DNA of 64,000 bases from Belliella aquatica (GCF_014637795.1 NZ_BMFD01000002.1:151280-215279); one strand, 5' to 3'. Shown: positions 7,923-18,508, numbered from the stretch's first letter. Notes: generated from the sequence alone by a model not told the origin. Translations and numbers: made by a program.

Positions 7923-10371
7923 TTGATTGCTCTATCAAATTGACAAAGATTTTAATTGCTCCTGGAACACCTGCAGGAAGTTGTCTGAACCAGGAAATTC
8001 CAGAATATGTGTAAGTTCCTTCCCCATATTTGGTGAACAACAAAGAGCCTTGGCTTGCCTTTTCTCCTGGATCTTGCATGGTAAATGGTGTAGAATAATT
8101 TGAATCCCAGTTTGAAGTAAAATACAACCCTCTTTCTTGCACCCAACCTTCAAAATCTGATGCATCAATTTGATTTGGATAACTCAAAATTGAGTGAGCA
8201 AAATCAGCTTCAACTGGAGATCCTTCTACCGTTACTCTGTCTCTTGATAGTGAAAATGGATAAGGACCCATTTCTCTTGTCAACAATGGTGAAGAAGTAT
8301 TGTATTGCACAATCACATTTCCACCCTCTTTGACATATTCCATCAATTGATCCACATTCGAAGCCAAGGCTTGGTTGGTATTGAAAGCTCTAATACCTAT
8401 AACTATTGTCTTGAATTCTTTGAAATTATCTTTTCTTATATCACCATTTTCCAAGTAAGAAACTTGATAACCTAGATTTTTCAAAATATCTGGCACATCA
8501 TCGCCAGCACCATTGATATAGCCTATTTTTTGGCCGCTGACTTTGATATTCATCTTGATCAAATCAAAAGACGTTGAAGTGAAGTAAGTTAGATTTGGTA
8601 TATGCTTATATAAAATTCTTTTCGTGTCTTGATTAAAAACTCTGTTGTCTTTGGTTTTAAACGAAGCAACAATTGACCTTTTTTCCTGATTAGAATCTAA
8701 AATTTTCACTTTATAGATCACTCTCTTTCTTCTATCATCTCTTTCAACTGACAAAACTTGATATTGATTTTTATCAAGTCCATCCAAATTAAGCTCACCT
8801 TCAATAAAATTATTTTTAAAAGTAACTTCAATATTTAACTCAGGATTCGCGCCTTCGACAAGGAAAACATGTTGTTTATCAAGATTTAAATTGATTTCTG
8901 GAACAAGCGTAAAGGGTTGCTTGATTTCTCCATCTACCTGATCGTTGTACTTGTACATCAGAGGAAGATTAAGATAAATAGCTTGTCCATCTATTTCCAA
9001 AGTCACATCAGAAAAAATGGATGCCTGATTGATTGGCTGACCGATTTGCTGAATATCGTCAACGTCAAAAAGACTATTATCCAATGTATTCTCTAACCAA
9101 AATGGTTGAGAAACAGGATAATTAGTTGGAATAGAAATTTTAATAGCTTGATTGAGTGGCTTATTTTCGATTGCTACTTTATTGATCTGAACATCAAAAA
9201 TGCTATTTTTTGCTGATTTCACATTGATTGGAAAATTTGAAGGATTGTTGAATAAAAGTTCGGTTTCAATCTCTTCTCCGGGATAGCCAATTTCTTTTTT
9301 GATGATGAATTCAGTTTTTACGCCAAGACTTGAAAGAATAAGCTGATTGATTACAGATTTTTTTTCTAAAAACCACTTTTCTTCATTTTTCGAAGCATCC
9401 ATCAGCTTTTTGATAGCCAAAAGATGCTTCACATTATTTTTCGGTTTAATAAAATCAAAGGACGAGAGTGCATTTTGAATTGCAACTTCAATTTTTACCC
9501 CATTCTCTATTTTTTCCCATCTATTTGGTATTCCTTCAAATGGATTATTTTTAAAACTTTCTCCATTCAATTGCTCAATAAAATCGTTTCCTGCACCAAT
9601 TTGAGAAGTCGAGCCAAATCCCTGCGACTTATGCATTGTCCTACTATCTGCTGCAATTTGAGAGTAGGTAGTTCCTAGCAGAGGATTGTAATCGCCAACA
9701 GGAAAAACATGAAATCGCTTTTCGGAATCTGGTTCGTATTGACCTCCCCAATTGTATGCATTCCAAAAAAGTCTCTTTGCTTGCCAAGTATCTGTCAACT
9801 TTAATTGTTCAGGAAAAGCTTGGGTATCTCCTGAAATCGCAAATGCTTCGGATGATAAAATTGCCGAGGTGGTATGATGGCCGTGAGTTGTTCCAGGAGT
9901 TGTATTGAATCTATTAATGATGATGTCAGGCTGAAAATTTCTTATAATCCACACCACATCAGAGAGCAGCTTATCTTTTTCCCAGTTATTGAGTGTTTCA
10001 TTAGGATTTTTACTAAATCCAAAATCCAATGCTCTCGTGAAAAATTGTCTACCACCATCAGTTTTTCTCGCTTGAAGCAGTTCGTGCGTACGAATCATCC
10101 CAAGCTCAATTCCTAATTCCTTTCCTATTAAATTTTGTCCTCCATCACCTCGTGTCAGAGAAAGATATGCTACTTGAGCATGCTCACCATTTGCCAAATA
10201 AGAAATCAATCTTGTATTTTCATCATCAGGATGAGCCGCTACGAAAAGAATACGCTTAGTTTCTTTTAGTTTCAACAAATCATGATAGAGCTTTGAAGAA
10301 GGGTTTTGAGCAAATGTGGGCGAAATTAAAAAACCTATTAAGGCTATTATCAAACTGGTTGGTTTCAACAT
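7912..10371 (-). CDS. Secreted PIG-L family deacetylase
   Basis: The 819-residue protein begins with a signal peptide (MLKPTSLIIALIGFLISPTFAQ). A PIG-L/LmbE domain follows with the zinc motif AHPDDE at residues 46-51 and a further His cluster HGHH at 163-166. These enzymes remove N-acetyl groups from GlcNAc-type substrates. The middle part is beta-rich and probably carries immunoglobulin-like modules. The last 200 residues ('KTIVIGIRAFNTNQAL', 'GGNVIVQYNTSS') resemble the class I glutamine amidotransferase-like fold found in some large PIG-L proteins. It acts outside the cytoplasm. The gene is first in an overlapping unit with a small membrane peptide and a sodium symporter, consistent with uptake of a released solute. 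Confidence 0.9.
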   Translation of the reverse strand: MLKPTSLIIALIGFLISPTFAQNPSSKLYHDLLKLKETKRILFVAAHPDDENTRLISYLANGEHAQVAYLSLTRGDGGQNLIGKELGIELGMIRTHELLQARKTDGGRQFFTRALDFGFSKNPNETLNNWEKDKLLSDVVWIIRNFQPDIIINRFNTTPGTTHGHHTTSAILSSEAFAISGDTQAFPEQLKLTDTWQAKRLFWNAYNWGGQYEPDSEKRFHVFPVGDYNPLLGTTYSQIAADSRTMHKSQGFGSTSQIGAGNDFIEQLNGESFKNNPFEGIPNRWEKIENGVKIEVAIQNALSSFDFIKPKNNVKHLLAIKKLMDASKNEEKWFLEKKSVINQLILSSLGVKTEFIIKKEIGYPGEEIETELLFNNPSNFPINVKSAKNSIFDVQINKVAIENKPLNQAIKISIPTNYPVSQPFWLENTLDNSLFDVDDIQQIGQPINQASIFSDVTLEIDGQAIYLNLPLMYKYNDQVDGEIKQPFTLVPEINLNLDKQHVFLVEGANPELNIEVTFKNNFIEGELNLDGLDKNQYQVLSVERDDRRKRVIYKVKILDSNQEKRSIVASFKTKDNRVFNQDTKRILYKHIPNLTYFTSTSFDLIKMNIKVSGQKIGYINGAGDDVPDILKNLGYQVSYLENGDIRKDNFKEFKTIVIGIRAFNTNQALASNVDQLMEYVKEGGNVIVQYNTSSPLLTREMGPYPFSLSRDRVTVEGSPVEADFAHSILSYPNQIDASDFEGWVQERGLYFTSNWDSNYSTPFTMQDPGEKASQGSLLFTKYGEGTYTYSGISWFRQLPAGVPGAIKIFVNLIEQSSGK

Positions 10372-10495
10372 TTGGATTTATAATTTGAAAGTCAAAATCT
10401 ATGGTATGTTACAGTCATTTAAAAACGTTTTTTTACCAAAGGGTTTTCATTGATGTCAACATAATTTATAAAAGGTTAATATCAACAAAAAAGCA

Positions 10496-10525
10496 TAAAA
10501 AAAGCCACCTAAAAGGTAGCTTTCT
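10496..10525 (-). terminator. Terminator of the gyrA-TPR unit
   Basis: A stem of about 10 bases (AAAGCTACCT with AGGTGGCTTT on the minus strand, one U-G pair) with a short loop is followed on the minus strand by a run of T. It lies about 20 bases after the TPR gene stop. Confidence 0.8.
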
Positions 10526-10545
10526 TTATTATGTGTTGGAAAATA

Positions 10546-11754
10546 TTAACCTTCCATCCAGTTTTCTCCAAGAATTGCAATCAATTTTTGGTTGTATTTT
10601 TCAGCTTCAGCTTCATTTTCTAATCTTGTATGGATTTGGAACAAGATTTCCAAAATGTCAGTAGATTCAGGTTTTATATCTGCTGCTCTTGTAAAGAAAG
10701 GAACAGCTTTTCTATATAAACCTTCAGCTTCCTTATTCATGGCGTCTGCTCTTTTCTCCCATTCAGCATCCGATAAACCACCTACTTCATTCAATATTAC
10801 TCTCGCTTTTTCAATGTAAATCGCTCCAGCGTAGTTATTCCCTTCAAAGAAGTCAGGATCTACTGCAACAGATTTTTCATATTGAACCAAAGCACCATCC
10901 ATATCACCTGACTGCTCAAGTAAATATCCGTGTCTTAGCAATAGACCTGTGTTCTCTGGATCATTCTCTAATGCTGAAACAACTGATTTCATTGCTTCGT
11001 CCAATTTATCTAGTTGTAATAACAATTGAATTTCAAATTCTGCAAGAGTTTTATCAGTTGGGTCAATTTTTCTGGCCTCAGTTACTAATCTGTAAGCTTC
11101 CTCAGGATCTTTGTCCGCACCACTAGCGATTTGAATTAAGAAATAATAGGCATTCAACTTATCATATTCTTCAATTTCTAACAAACGATTCAAATAAACT
11201 TTAGCTTCATCTGTTTTATCTAATTGAAATGCAAGATAGCCAGCGTTGAAGTTCATCGTAGAATCCGTTGGACTGATATCACTTGCTAAAGCAAAATACT
11301 CGTAAGCCATATCAAGATTATCTTCCTCGTAAGTATCTACTGCTTTTTGGAAGACCGAATTTTTTAATGTTTCTAAACCATAAGGTCTTAAATTTTCTGG
11401 CATCCCCACAAAGTCTTCTTTGTAAACATCCTTACCTACTTTGCTGTCTTTGTCATTATTTACCATTTCCATGGTTTTTGTAAATACAGCATAAGTATCT
11501 TTCCCTAATTCAACCGTAGACATTTCATTTCCTGCAGCAGAATCAAACATTTTTGTTTGAATTTGGCCCTTTAACAAATGAACTTCAGGATCATCCTTCG
11601 TCTCTGGATCTTGTAGAGCACTTTCAATTTCTGTAAGTGCTGTTGTTAATTCTCCTTTTTTAAAGTTTTTTTCAGCAGATTTCACCACTTTTTTCTGTGC
11701 GAAACTTACGGTGACAAAACCTACTAAGGCTAATGATAAGATTAACTTTTTCAT
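10546..11754 (-). CDS. Secreted tetratricopeptide-repeat protein
   Basis: The 402-residue protein starts MKKLILSLALVGFVTVSFAQ, a signal peptide. Repeated helix pairs of TPR type follow throughout: 'AEKNFKKGELTTALTEIESAL', 'AYEYFALASDISPTDSTMNF', 'NAGYLAFQLDKTDEAKVYL', 'AMKSVVSALENDPENTGLL', 'DMDGALVQYEKSVAVDPD' and 'AVPFFTRAADIKPESTDIL'. TPR arrays mediate protein-protein contacts, here in the periplasm or at the outer membrane. No enzymatic motif is visible. It follows gyrA by 13 bases with no promoter-sized gap and shares its terminator, so it is probably expressed with gyrA. The link between gyrase and an exported TPR protein is more likely positional than functional. Confidence 0.88.
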   Translation of the reverse strand: MKKLILSLALVGFVTVSFAQKKVVKSAEKNFKKGELTTALTEIESALQDPETKDDPEVHLLKGQIQTKMFDSAAGNEMSTVELGKDTYAVFTKTMEMVNNDKDSKVGKDVYKEDFVGMPENLRPYGLETLKNSVFQKAVDTYEEDNLDMAYEYFALASDISPTDSTMNFNAGYLAFQLDKTDEAKVYLNRLLEIEEYDKLNAYYFLIQIASGADKDPEEAYRLVTEARKIDPTDKTLAEFEIQLLLQLDKLDEAMKSVVSALENDPENTGLLLRHGYLLEQSGDMDGALVQYEKSVAVDPDFFEGNNYAGAIYIEKARVILNEVGGLSDAEWEKRADAMNKEAEGLYRKAVPFFTRAADIKPESTDILEILFQIHTRLENEAEAEKYNQKLIAILGENWMEG

Positions 11755-11767
11755 TTTGTTCTTTTTT

Positions 11768-14305
11768 CTATTTTGTTGGATCTTCGGTTATATTGTTTTC
11801 TGAATCAGGGTTTTCTCCCTGAGGGTTTTGGGTAATATCTATATCTTCTTCAGATTCTTCTTCTCTTTTGATCTTCTCAACTGAGGAAATCTCATCATTC
11901 TCTCCAAGTTTAATTAATCTTACTCCTTGTGTGGCTCTTCCCATCACGCGGAGATTTGAAACTGGAGTTCGGATCGTAATTCCTGACTTATTGATAATCA
12001 TCAAATCATCGGTGTCAACCACTTCTTTGATAGCCACCAAATAACCAGTTTTCTCAGTTACATTCATGGCTTTGACACCTTTGCCTCCTCGATTGGTAAT
12101 TCTATATTCATCAAGTGGAGATCTTTTTCCATACCCTTTTTCTGAAACTACCAATAGACTTGCATCTTCTCTAGAGGCACATACCATGCCAATTACTGTG
12201 TCGTTAACATTACTTAACTTAATTGCCTTTACACCAGTGGCTGTACGACCCATCGGTCTCACCGTAGATTCATGGAAGTGAATTGCACGACCTGATTGAG
12301 CCGCAATGATGATATGCGAGTCACCATTGGTCATTTCTACTTGCATCAACTGATCTTCATCTCTGATATTCAAGGCTATAATACCATTTGTACGTGGTCT
12401 TGAATACTGTTCAAGTGTAGTTTTCTTGATGATCCCTTTTTTGGTAACCATCACCAGGAAATTATTATTGATATAATCTTCGTTTCCTAAATCTTCCACT
12501 TGTATGATTGATCTAATACTATCTTCAGAGGTAATATTAATCAAATTCTGAATTGGCCTTCCCTTAGAAGCTTTGGAACCTTCTGGAATAGCATAGGTTT
12601 TCAACCAGAATAATTTACCTAAATCCGTAAATATCAACAAATAATTATGCGTAGAAGCTGTGAAAAGATATTCAGTCCAATCATCACTTTTTGTTGTAGC
12701 ACCTCTTGAGCCTACTCCTCCTCTACTTTGCGTTCTATATTCTGTTAATGCAGTCCTTTTGATATACCCTTCATGTGAAACTGTAATTACAACTTCTTCA
12801 TTAGGAATCATATCCTCGTAGCTGAAATCCTCTGCGTTATGCTCTATTTCAGTTCTTCTATCATCAGCGTACCTTTGCTTCATCTCAGCAAGTTCATCTT
12901 TGATGATTTGCATTCTTTTATCTTCGTTAGCAAGAATTTCTTTCAATTCTTCAATCAAAGTCATGATTTGATCATATTCTTCTTGGATCTTGTCACGCTC
13001 CATGCCTGTAAGCCGCTGTAGTCTCATGTCCAAGATCGCTCTTGCTTGAATTTCGCTAAGTTCGAAACGCTCCATCAAGCCATTTCTAGCTGTTTCAGGA
13101 TCTCTAGAACCTCTAATCAAAGCAATCACTTCATCAATATTGTCAAGTGCAATCAAATAACCCAATAAAATATGAGCTCTTTTTTCTGCTTCTCTTAATT
13201 CATATTCAGTACGTCTTACTACCACTTCATGGCGGTGATTGACGTAATGAACAATCATATCTTTCAAATTCAATGTATAAGGCCTACCTTTTACAAGAGC
13301 AACATTATTTACTGAGAATGAAGTCATTAATTGTGTTTGCTTATAAAGATTATTCAATACCACATTAGAAATGGCATCTCTCTTTAATTCATAAACAATA
13401 CGCATTCCCTGTCTATCAGATTCATCTCTTATAGCAGAAATACCATCAATTTTCTTCTCTGTTATTAATTGAGCAGTTTTCTCAATCATATTGGCTTTAT
13501 TGACCAAATATGGAATCTCAGTGATGATGATCATCTCTCTTCCATTGTCTTTGGTTTCAATATTTGCTTTACCTCGAACAATGATCCTTCCTCTACCAGT
13601 TTCAAAAGCTGCCTTTACACCATTGTAACCATAGATAGTCCCACCAGTTGGGAAATCAGGTGCAATGATATGCTCCATCAATTCTGCAATGGTAATGTCT
13701 CTATTGTCAATGTAAGCGGTAATGCCATCCACAATCTCGCCTAAATTGTGCGGCGCCATGTTTGTAGCCATACCCACAGCAATTCCAGACGCTCCATTCA
13801 ACAATAGAGCAGGGATTTTTGCAGGTAGTACGACAGGCTCCTTCAGGGAATCATCAAAGTTCAATTGGAAATCAACAGTCTCCTTGTTGATATCAATCAA
13901 CAATTCCTCAGCAATTCTTTTAAGTCTAGCTTCAGTATAACGCATCGCAGCTGGATTATCTCCATCCACGGAACCAAAGTTACCCTGACCATCCACCAAG
14001 GGATATCTCAAGGACCATGGCTGAGCCATACGAACCATTGTTTCATATACAGCTGAATCACCATGAGGGTGATACTTACCAAGTACCTCACCCACGATTC
14101 TAGCTGATTTTTTAAAGGATTTGTTGTGTAGTACGCCCAATTCTTGCATTCCGAAGAGTATTCTTCTATGAACAGGCTTGAGTCCGTCACGGACATCTGG
14201 AAGTGCTCTGGAAACAATAACCGACATCGAATAATCGATGTAAGCTCCTCGCATTTCGTCTTCAATATTAATCGGTATGATATTCTCTCTTTCTCCTTGA
14301 GCCAT
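11768..14305 (-). CDS. gyrA: DNA gyrase subunit A
   Basis: The 845-residue product matches GyrA along its length. It has the N-terminal '[31 protein letters not shown]', given here as its parts [19 protein letters not shown] and LKPVHRRIL, and the catalytic Tyr123 in AAMRYTE. The quinolone-resistance region [15 protein letters not shown] has Ser84 and Glu88, positions equivalent to E. coli Ser83 and Asp87. GyrA cleaves and religates DNA and, with GyrB, introduces negative supercoils. The C-terminal domain shows six-blade repeats. The place where E. coli has the GyrA box reads QSRGGVG, and a closer match, NRGGKG, occurs in a later blade. The tail is acidic (about residues 815-845). It heads a unit with the TPR gene. 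Confidence 0.98.
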   Translation of the reverse strand: MAQGERENIIPINIEDEMRGAYIDYSMSVIVSRALPDVRDGLKPVHRRILFGMQELGVLHNKSFKKSARIVGEVLGKYHPHGDSAVYETMVRMAQPWSLRYPLVDGQGNFGSVDGDNPAAMRYTEARLKRIAEELLIDINKETVDFQLNFDDSLKEPVVLPAKIPALLLNGASGIAVGMATNMAPHNLGEIVDGITAYIDNRDITIAELMEHIIAPDFPTGGTIYGYNGVKAAFETGRGRIIVRGKANIETKDNGREMIIITEIPYLVNKANMIEKTAQLITEKKIDGISAIRDESDRQGMRIVYELKRDAISNVVLNNLYKQTQLMTSFSVNNVALVKGRPYTLNLKDMIVHYVNHRHEVVVRRTEYELREAEKRAHILLGYLIALDNIDEVIALIRGSRDPETARNGLMERFELSEIQARAILDMRLQRLTGMERDKIQEEYDQIMTLIEELKEILANEDKRMQIIKDELAEMKQRYADDRRTEIEHNAEDFSYEDMIPNEEVVITVSHEGYIKRTALTEYRTQSRGGVGSRGATTKSDDWTEYLFTASTHNYLLIFTDLGKLFWLKTYAIPEGSKASKGRPIQNLINITSEDSIRSIIQVEDLGNEDYINNNFLVMVTKKGIIKKTTLEQYSRPRTNGIIALNIRDEDQLMQVEMTNGDSHIIIAAQSGRAIHFHESTVRPMGRTATGVKAIKLSNVNDTVIGMVCASREDASLLVVSEKGYGKRSPLDEYRITNRGGKGVKAMNVTEKTGYLVAIKEVVDTDDLMIINKSGITIRTPVSNLRVMGRATQGVRLIKLGENDEISSVEKIKREEESEEDIDITQNPQGENPDSENNITEDPTK

Positions 14306-14398
14306 ATTTATCTATTCTCAATAAGCTTGCAAGATAATAAAAAGAAAACGGTTTTGAAATATGATTTTACACTCAAAAACAGTGAATTTGAATTAGTT

Positions 14399-15385
14399 TT
14401 AATACCATTGACCTACTCTTCTGTTTTGTAAATTAAAAATAGAACTTCCTCTATATTCAACACCATTGTGTAAGTGCTTCATAACCACACCACAACCATC
14501 AACTTTACATCTTTTTGTACCTGGAATACTTATCGAAAGTCCGACTTGAGCTCCTAGAAGGGTTTGCTTTATATTTTGAAATTCTTCAATATTTTGTGTT
14601 TGATAAGTGAATTCTCTCAATTCAACTCCTGATTTGACAAAAAATCTAGCATACTCAGAAAACTCACGCTCAACCCTAAAAGCTAAACCATAATACGGTG
14701 AATTATTGACTACAAAATTTGGAGAAGGTGATTTCCTCACAAAAAGGTTTCCATATTCTCCTTCCAAGATAAATCTCCAAGGATAATTTTGTCTCATTCT
14801 TTGAGTTTTTTCTGATTGCATGTAGACATTCTGTGTTGCAAATTTTCTGTATCTCCATTTCAAGAAACTCCTTCTTCTGTTTGCGTCATATAAAACCAGA
14901 CCTACAGTTCCATAAAGTTTGTCAAAAGTATAAGCACTATTATCAAATTCAAACTGATAATCTGATCCATTCAGAGCGTTCATGCTTCCCATTTCCCTTC
15001 CGTACCCTCCTCCTACTATTAAGAGATTGAAGAGATTCAGTCTGACTCCTAAATTAACTGGAACTCCAAAGCCATTTCCTTTAAAGCTTATCGTATCATT
15101 GGAATTTAGCTCCCTTGGATTATCTAAGTTTCTGTATTGAGAAATCGGGTATTCGCTTGGTGAGTTTGAAAGAAAACTAAGGTCATTTAAAAGGTAATTC
15201 CCACCAGCCGAAAGTTCAAAACTAAAATTACTGATTGCTTGACGGAAAAAATTTCCTATGTTATTTTCACTCATGCGGCCTCTCCTCGCTTTGGTATCGA
15301 TCCCGAAAATGTCTTCTTGAGCAGAAATTTCTCCTACACTCGTGAACAATAAAATAATACAGAATATAAATCGACTTTGTCTCAT
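14399..15385 (-). CDS. Secreted beta-barrel-like protein with conserved Cys/His tail
   Basis: I do not recognise a named family. The 328-residue protein starts MRQSRFIFCIILLFTSVGEISAQ, a signal peptide. The middle has alternating strands typical of an outer-membrane barrel ('GFGVPVNLGVRLNLFNLLIVGGGYG', seen as VPVNLGVRLNLF and NLLIVGGGYG, then 'YGLAFRVEREFSEYARFFVKSGVEL' in parts). After the barrel-like part the last 41 residues form a different segment with C293, C298, H304 and H306 (RCKVDGCG ... KHLHNGVEYRG), ending QNRRVGQWY. Such tails after barrel-type domains occur in Bacteroidota envelope proteins. It is a single gene, upstream of nothing obvious, and separated from gyrA by 93 bases. 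Confidence 0.7.
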   Translation of the reverse strand: MRQSRFIFCIILLFTSVGEISAQEDIFGIDTKARRGRMSENNIGNFFRQAISNFSFELSAGGNYLLNDLSFLSNSPSEYPISQYRNLDNPRELNSNDTISFKGNGFGVPVNLGVRLNLFNLLIVGGGYGREMGSMNALNGSDYQFEFDNSAYTFDKLYGTVGLVLYDANRRRSFLKWRYRKFATQNVYMQSEKTQRMRQNYPWRFILEGEYGNLFVRKSPSPNFVVNNSPYYGLAFRVEREFSEYARFFVKSGVELREFTYQTQNIEEFQNIKQTLLGAQVGLSISIPGTKRCKVDGCGVVMKHLHNGVEYRGSSIFNLQNRRVGQWY

Positions 15386-15432
15386 AGTTTAAATAACGAA
15401 ACCGAAATTAAAATAATACTTCTAATAAAAAG

Positions 15433-15461
15433 AAAAAGGTCCTCAAAATGAAGACCTTTTT
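15433..15461 (-). terminator. Terminator after the small acidic secreted protein gene
   Basis: A 9-base stem (15433-15441 with 15453-15461) extends inward with a wobble pair on the minus strand, and is flanked by A and T runs. It lies 20 bases after the stop at 15483. Confidence 0.8.
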
Positions 15462-15482
15462 TATAAAATATGTTTGAAGTGG

Positions 15483-15998
15483 TTATAAAGTATCAGTCAC
15501 CGTATCACCATCTTCCTCTGCATTCTTTTCTTTCATTTCTGCGATAAGACTATCTACTTTCGCTTTAATTTCAGGATTTTCTTTCATCGCTTTATTTACT
15601 TTGTTGTAAGTAGCTGCGCCCAAAACTTCAGCATCCATAATTAAGTCGGTTTTATACGCTCTAGCTACATCTCCAAGTGATGCGATAAAATCTTGGATTC
15701 TTTGATATTCCGCTTTTTCTTCTTCGGTAATTTCAATTTCAGCTAACTTCTCTTCATTTCCCCATGCAGCCTTAATCTCATTGTATCTTGCGCCTCCTTC
15801 TCCGATGATTTCATTCGTCTTGATCATCTCTTCTACCTCAGTTTGTTTGCCAGCCATGAAACCTAAGAAATTTGCTTCCATCGCAGCGAATTTCATCATT
15901 TCCTCTTCAGTCACTTCTTCTGACTCCTCCTGAGCATTCACTTGAACGCTCATTAAACCTAACATTAAGAAGGCTAATACAAATACTCTTTTCATCAT
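15483..15998 (-). CDS. Small secreted glutamate-rich protein
   Basis: The 171-residue protein starts MMKRVFVLAFLMLGLMSVQVNAQ, a signal peptide, then 'EESEEVTEEEMMKFAAMEANF'. The rest is predicted mostly helical, with about a quarter of residues Glu or Asp and many Lys and Ala ('KAKVDSLIAEMKEKNAEEDG'). No domain is recognised. The length and helical character recall small periplasmic chaperone or adaptor proteins, but nothing specific supports this. It is a single-gene unit with a good terminator; upstream lies a 150-base gap before rpe. Confidence 0.75.
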   Translation of the reverse strand: MMKRVFVLAFLMLGLMSVQVNAQEESEEVTEEEMMKFAAMEANFLGFMAGKQTEVEEMIKTNEIIGEGGARYNEIKAAWGNEEKLAEIEITEEEKAEYQRIQDFIASLGDVARAYKTDLIMDAEVLGAATYNKVNKAMKENPEIKAKVDSLIAEMKEKNAEEDGDTVTDTL

Positions 15999-16149
15999 GA
16001 TAATTGATTTAATTAAACTTTTCTATTCAAAAACGAACCTCTAATAAAATGTTTTCAGACCGTTATTACAAAGAAATGTCCAATTTCCGTGCCTTAAAAA
16101 TTGTTAAAAGGCAAATATTATGGATTGAAGGAGTTTTGCAAAAACTAGC

Positions 16150-16803
16150 TTACTGAATCTTTTTTAATTCCTTTATGGTCTCAATCGGATCTGCGGAAGA
16201 AAAAACAAAGCTTCCAGCTACCAAGACGTCTGCTCCTGCTGCCCGTAGTAATGGTGCATTTTTTTCATTTACACCACCATCTATTTCAATCTCAGTATGC
16301 GCTCCAGCTTCGATGATAATTTCTTTGAGTTTTTTGACCTTTTTGTAAGTGTTTTCAATAAATTTCTGTCCACCAAATCCAGGGTTAACTGACATGATGC
16401 AGACTAAGTCAATATCATTGATAACATCTTTCAGTAATTCTACAGATGTATGTGGATTGATTGCTACCCCAGCTTTACAACCTAGCTGCTTGATCCCTTG
16501 CAAAGTCCTATGCAAATGATCGCAAGCTTCATAATGTACTGATATGATTGCTGCCCCAGCATTTTTGAAAGCTTCTAAGTACTGATCAGGATTGACGATC
16601 ATCAGGTGAACATCCAAAGGCTTTTTCGCATGCTTATTGACTGCTTCTGTAACAGGAATACCAAATGAAATATTCGGAACAAAAACACCATCCATGATAT
16701 CTACATGGATATAATCTGCTTCAGAAGCATTGAGCATTTCTATTTCTTTCTGAAGATTGGCGAAATCCGATGCGAGTATCGAAGGGGCTATTTTAACTGA
16801 CAT
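16150..16803 (-). CDS. rpe: Ribulose-phosphate 3-epimerase
   Basis: The start at 16803 gives MSVKIAPSILASDFANL, the standard N-terminus; the frame extends 9 codons further but without family support. The 217-residue TIM barrel shows the Rpe signatures: 'DYIHVDIMDGVFVPNISFG' with the metal-binding His and Asp, 'DVHLMIVNP' with a second His, 'MSVNPGFGGQKFI', and 'EIDGGV' for phosphate binding. The enzyme interconverts ribulose 5-phosphate and xylulose 5-phosphate in the pentose phosphate pathway. It is last in a minus-strand run behind the lipoprotein and subtilase genes, with a 52-base gap, so it may also have its own promoter. Confidence 0.97.
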   Translation of the reverse strand: MSVKIAPSILASDFANLQKEIEMLNASEADYIHVDIMDGVFVPNISFGIPVTEAVNKHAKKPLDVHLMIVNPDQYLEAFKNAGAAIISVHYEACDHLHRTLQGIKQLGCKAGVAINPHTSVELLKDVINDIDLVCIMSVNPGFGGQKFIENTYKKVKKLKEIIIEAGAHTEIEIDGGVNEKNAPLLRAAGADVLVAGSFVFSSADPIETIKELKKIQ

Positions 16804-16855
16804 GATTTTAGGAGGGTTTATAAGCTGCAAAGGAAATAAAAAAGATTTTAGCCCC

Positions 16856-18508
16856 CTATCTTTTTATCAATTTTGTCCTTCTTATTTCTCTTCCTGACTG
16901 CATTTCTACAATATATAATCCACTTTTCAATTGAGAGGTCTCTATTTCGAAAGCAATTTGATTGGAGGATCTTTCTAAATCTTGTTCAAAAATTAAAGTC
17001 CCATTCGTTTGGTACACCTTGATTTTTGCTTGAAGTTCTTGACCAAAATCCGCATAAAGGATTCTTCCATCGTTCGGATTAGGATATATTCTCCAAGAAA
17101 AATTTTCGCTTTGTGGATTTTCTACATTTAAAACCTCTCCGAAATAAGCTCGACTGAAATTCGGAATTCCATATCCTAATAAATTATCCGGATCTTCCGA
17201 TTGAGTTCCACTCTGTTTTAAAAGTTCAATTAATTCATCCTTTGTCAATTCTGGCTTTGCTTGCCATAATCCAGCTGCCAAAGCCGCAATCTGTGGAGCT
17301 GAGAAGGATGTGCCATTTGCTTGAGAAACTTCAATTTTTGGCCTTCTATAAATATAAACGCCTTGTCCTAAAGTAGATAAATCAGGCTTAATTCTTCCAT
17401 CTGATGTAGGACCTTGGGAACTAAAGCTTGCTCTAACTGATGTACTTGTAGTTGCACCTATTGCTAAAATCCCTTGCGCATCAGCAGGAGCTGTTAAAGA
17501 TGATTGTCCTAGACTACCATAATTCCCTGCACTTGTGACTACAAGTATCCCTTTCTGGGCTGCAATTGTAGCTCCTAAAGTCACAACCGCTGTTTGGCCA
17601 TCTAAATCCTCCGCCGAATAATCCATATTTGAATCGTCAAAATCTAAATATCCAAGCGAGGAGTTTATAATATCTACACCTAAGCTATCTGCATATGAAG
17701 CTGCTTTAACCCAATTATATTCTTCTATTCTAAATTCACTCCCTGTGTTTTCAGTTATACATAAGATGTAATTTGATCCAAATGCTCCAGCTACAAGCTC
17801 TCCAGGTTTATTTGAGGCTATAACTGATAATACATTTGTACCATGCTGGTTTTTAGAAAATACATTTACATTGTCCAAATCGACAAAATCTTTTTTTCCT
17901 ACTATTCTATTCTGTGCTACTAAATCAGAAAATCCAGGGATTATTTCAACATCTGGGAAGCCTGCATCAAATACAGCAATGGTGATACCCTCACCATAAA
18001 AACCTAAATTATGCATCTCTGGAATTCCTAAGAGCTCATTTTGAAAATCATAAAGGTTGTTAGCGCTTCTATTTTTTCGAGCAAAAAAATTGACATTAAA
18101 ATCAACTCCTTTTTTAATTTTATTAATCAATTTCCTTCCGTTATTTAAATTCGGTTCGACCAAAATTACTTTTTCAACAAAATTAAGATTTGATATTTGA
18201 AGAATCTCTTCTTCATTTCCAATGACTAAAGAAGCATTTAGCCAATTAACATGATAAAGGACACTTTCTGTTAAAGCAGATATTTCAGCTATGTATTTTT
18301 CTGAAACTGGCAAATCTAGACTATCCAATGCAATTCCCTGATTCGCTCTTCTTTGTATTGATTTTTCAGTCAAAAATTCATTTGAGTTTTCTAAAGAGAA
18401 ATTTTCTTGTGGCTTGTATTTATAATGTACTGCATATTTGTTTTGTGCTGAGGCAAATCCTACAAAAAACACAAAACCAAAAACAGCAAAAAACTTAAAT
18501 CTTCCCAT
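16856..18508 (-). CDS. Subtilisin-like S8 peptidase with T9SS sorting domain
   Basis: The 550-residue precursor has a signal peptide (MGRFKFFAVFGFVFFVGFASA). The catalytic triad is D181 (IAVFDAGFPD), H222 (NQHGTNVLSVIA) and S401 (GTSFSAPQIAAL), with the oxyanion Asn329 in TSAGNYG. A propeptide probably covers residues 22-165. The last 80 residues form a type A sorting domain: 'WRIYPNPNDGRILYADF' and the ending 'SGLYIVEMQSGREIRRTKLIKR', here quoted in parts. Such domains direct export through the type IX secretion system and surface attachment, a Bacteroidota hallmark. The first 14 bases overlap the end of the lipoprotein gene upstream, so the two are translated from one message. Confidence 0.93.
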   Translation of the reverse strand: MGRFKFFAVFGFVFFVGFASAQNKYAVHYKYKPQENFSLENSNEFLTEKSIQRRANQGIALDSLDLPVSEKYIAEISALTESVLYHVNWLNASLVIGNEEEILQISNLNFVEKVILVEPNLNNGRKLINKIKKGVDFNVNFFARKNRSANNLYDFQNELLGIPEMHNLGFYGEGITIAVFDAGFPDVEIIPGFSDLVAQNRIVGKKDFVDLDNVNVFSKNQHGTNVLSVIASNKPGELVAGAFGSNYILCITENTGSEFRIEEYNWVKAASYADSLGVDIINSSLGYLDFDDSNMDYSAEDLDGQTAVVTLGATIAAQKGILVVTSAGNYGSLGQSSLTAPADAQGILAIGATTSTSVRASFSSQGPTSDGRIKPDLSTLGQGVYIYRRPKIEVSQANGTSFSAPQIAALAAGLWQAKPELTKDELIELLKQSGTQSEDPDNLLGYGIPNFSRAYFGEVLNVENPQSENFSWRIYPNPNDGRILYADFGQELQAKIKVYQTNGTLIFEQDLERSSNQIAFEIETSQLKSGLYIVEMQSGREIRRTKLIKR

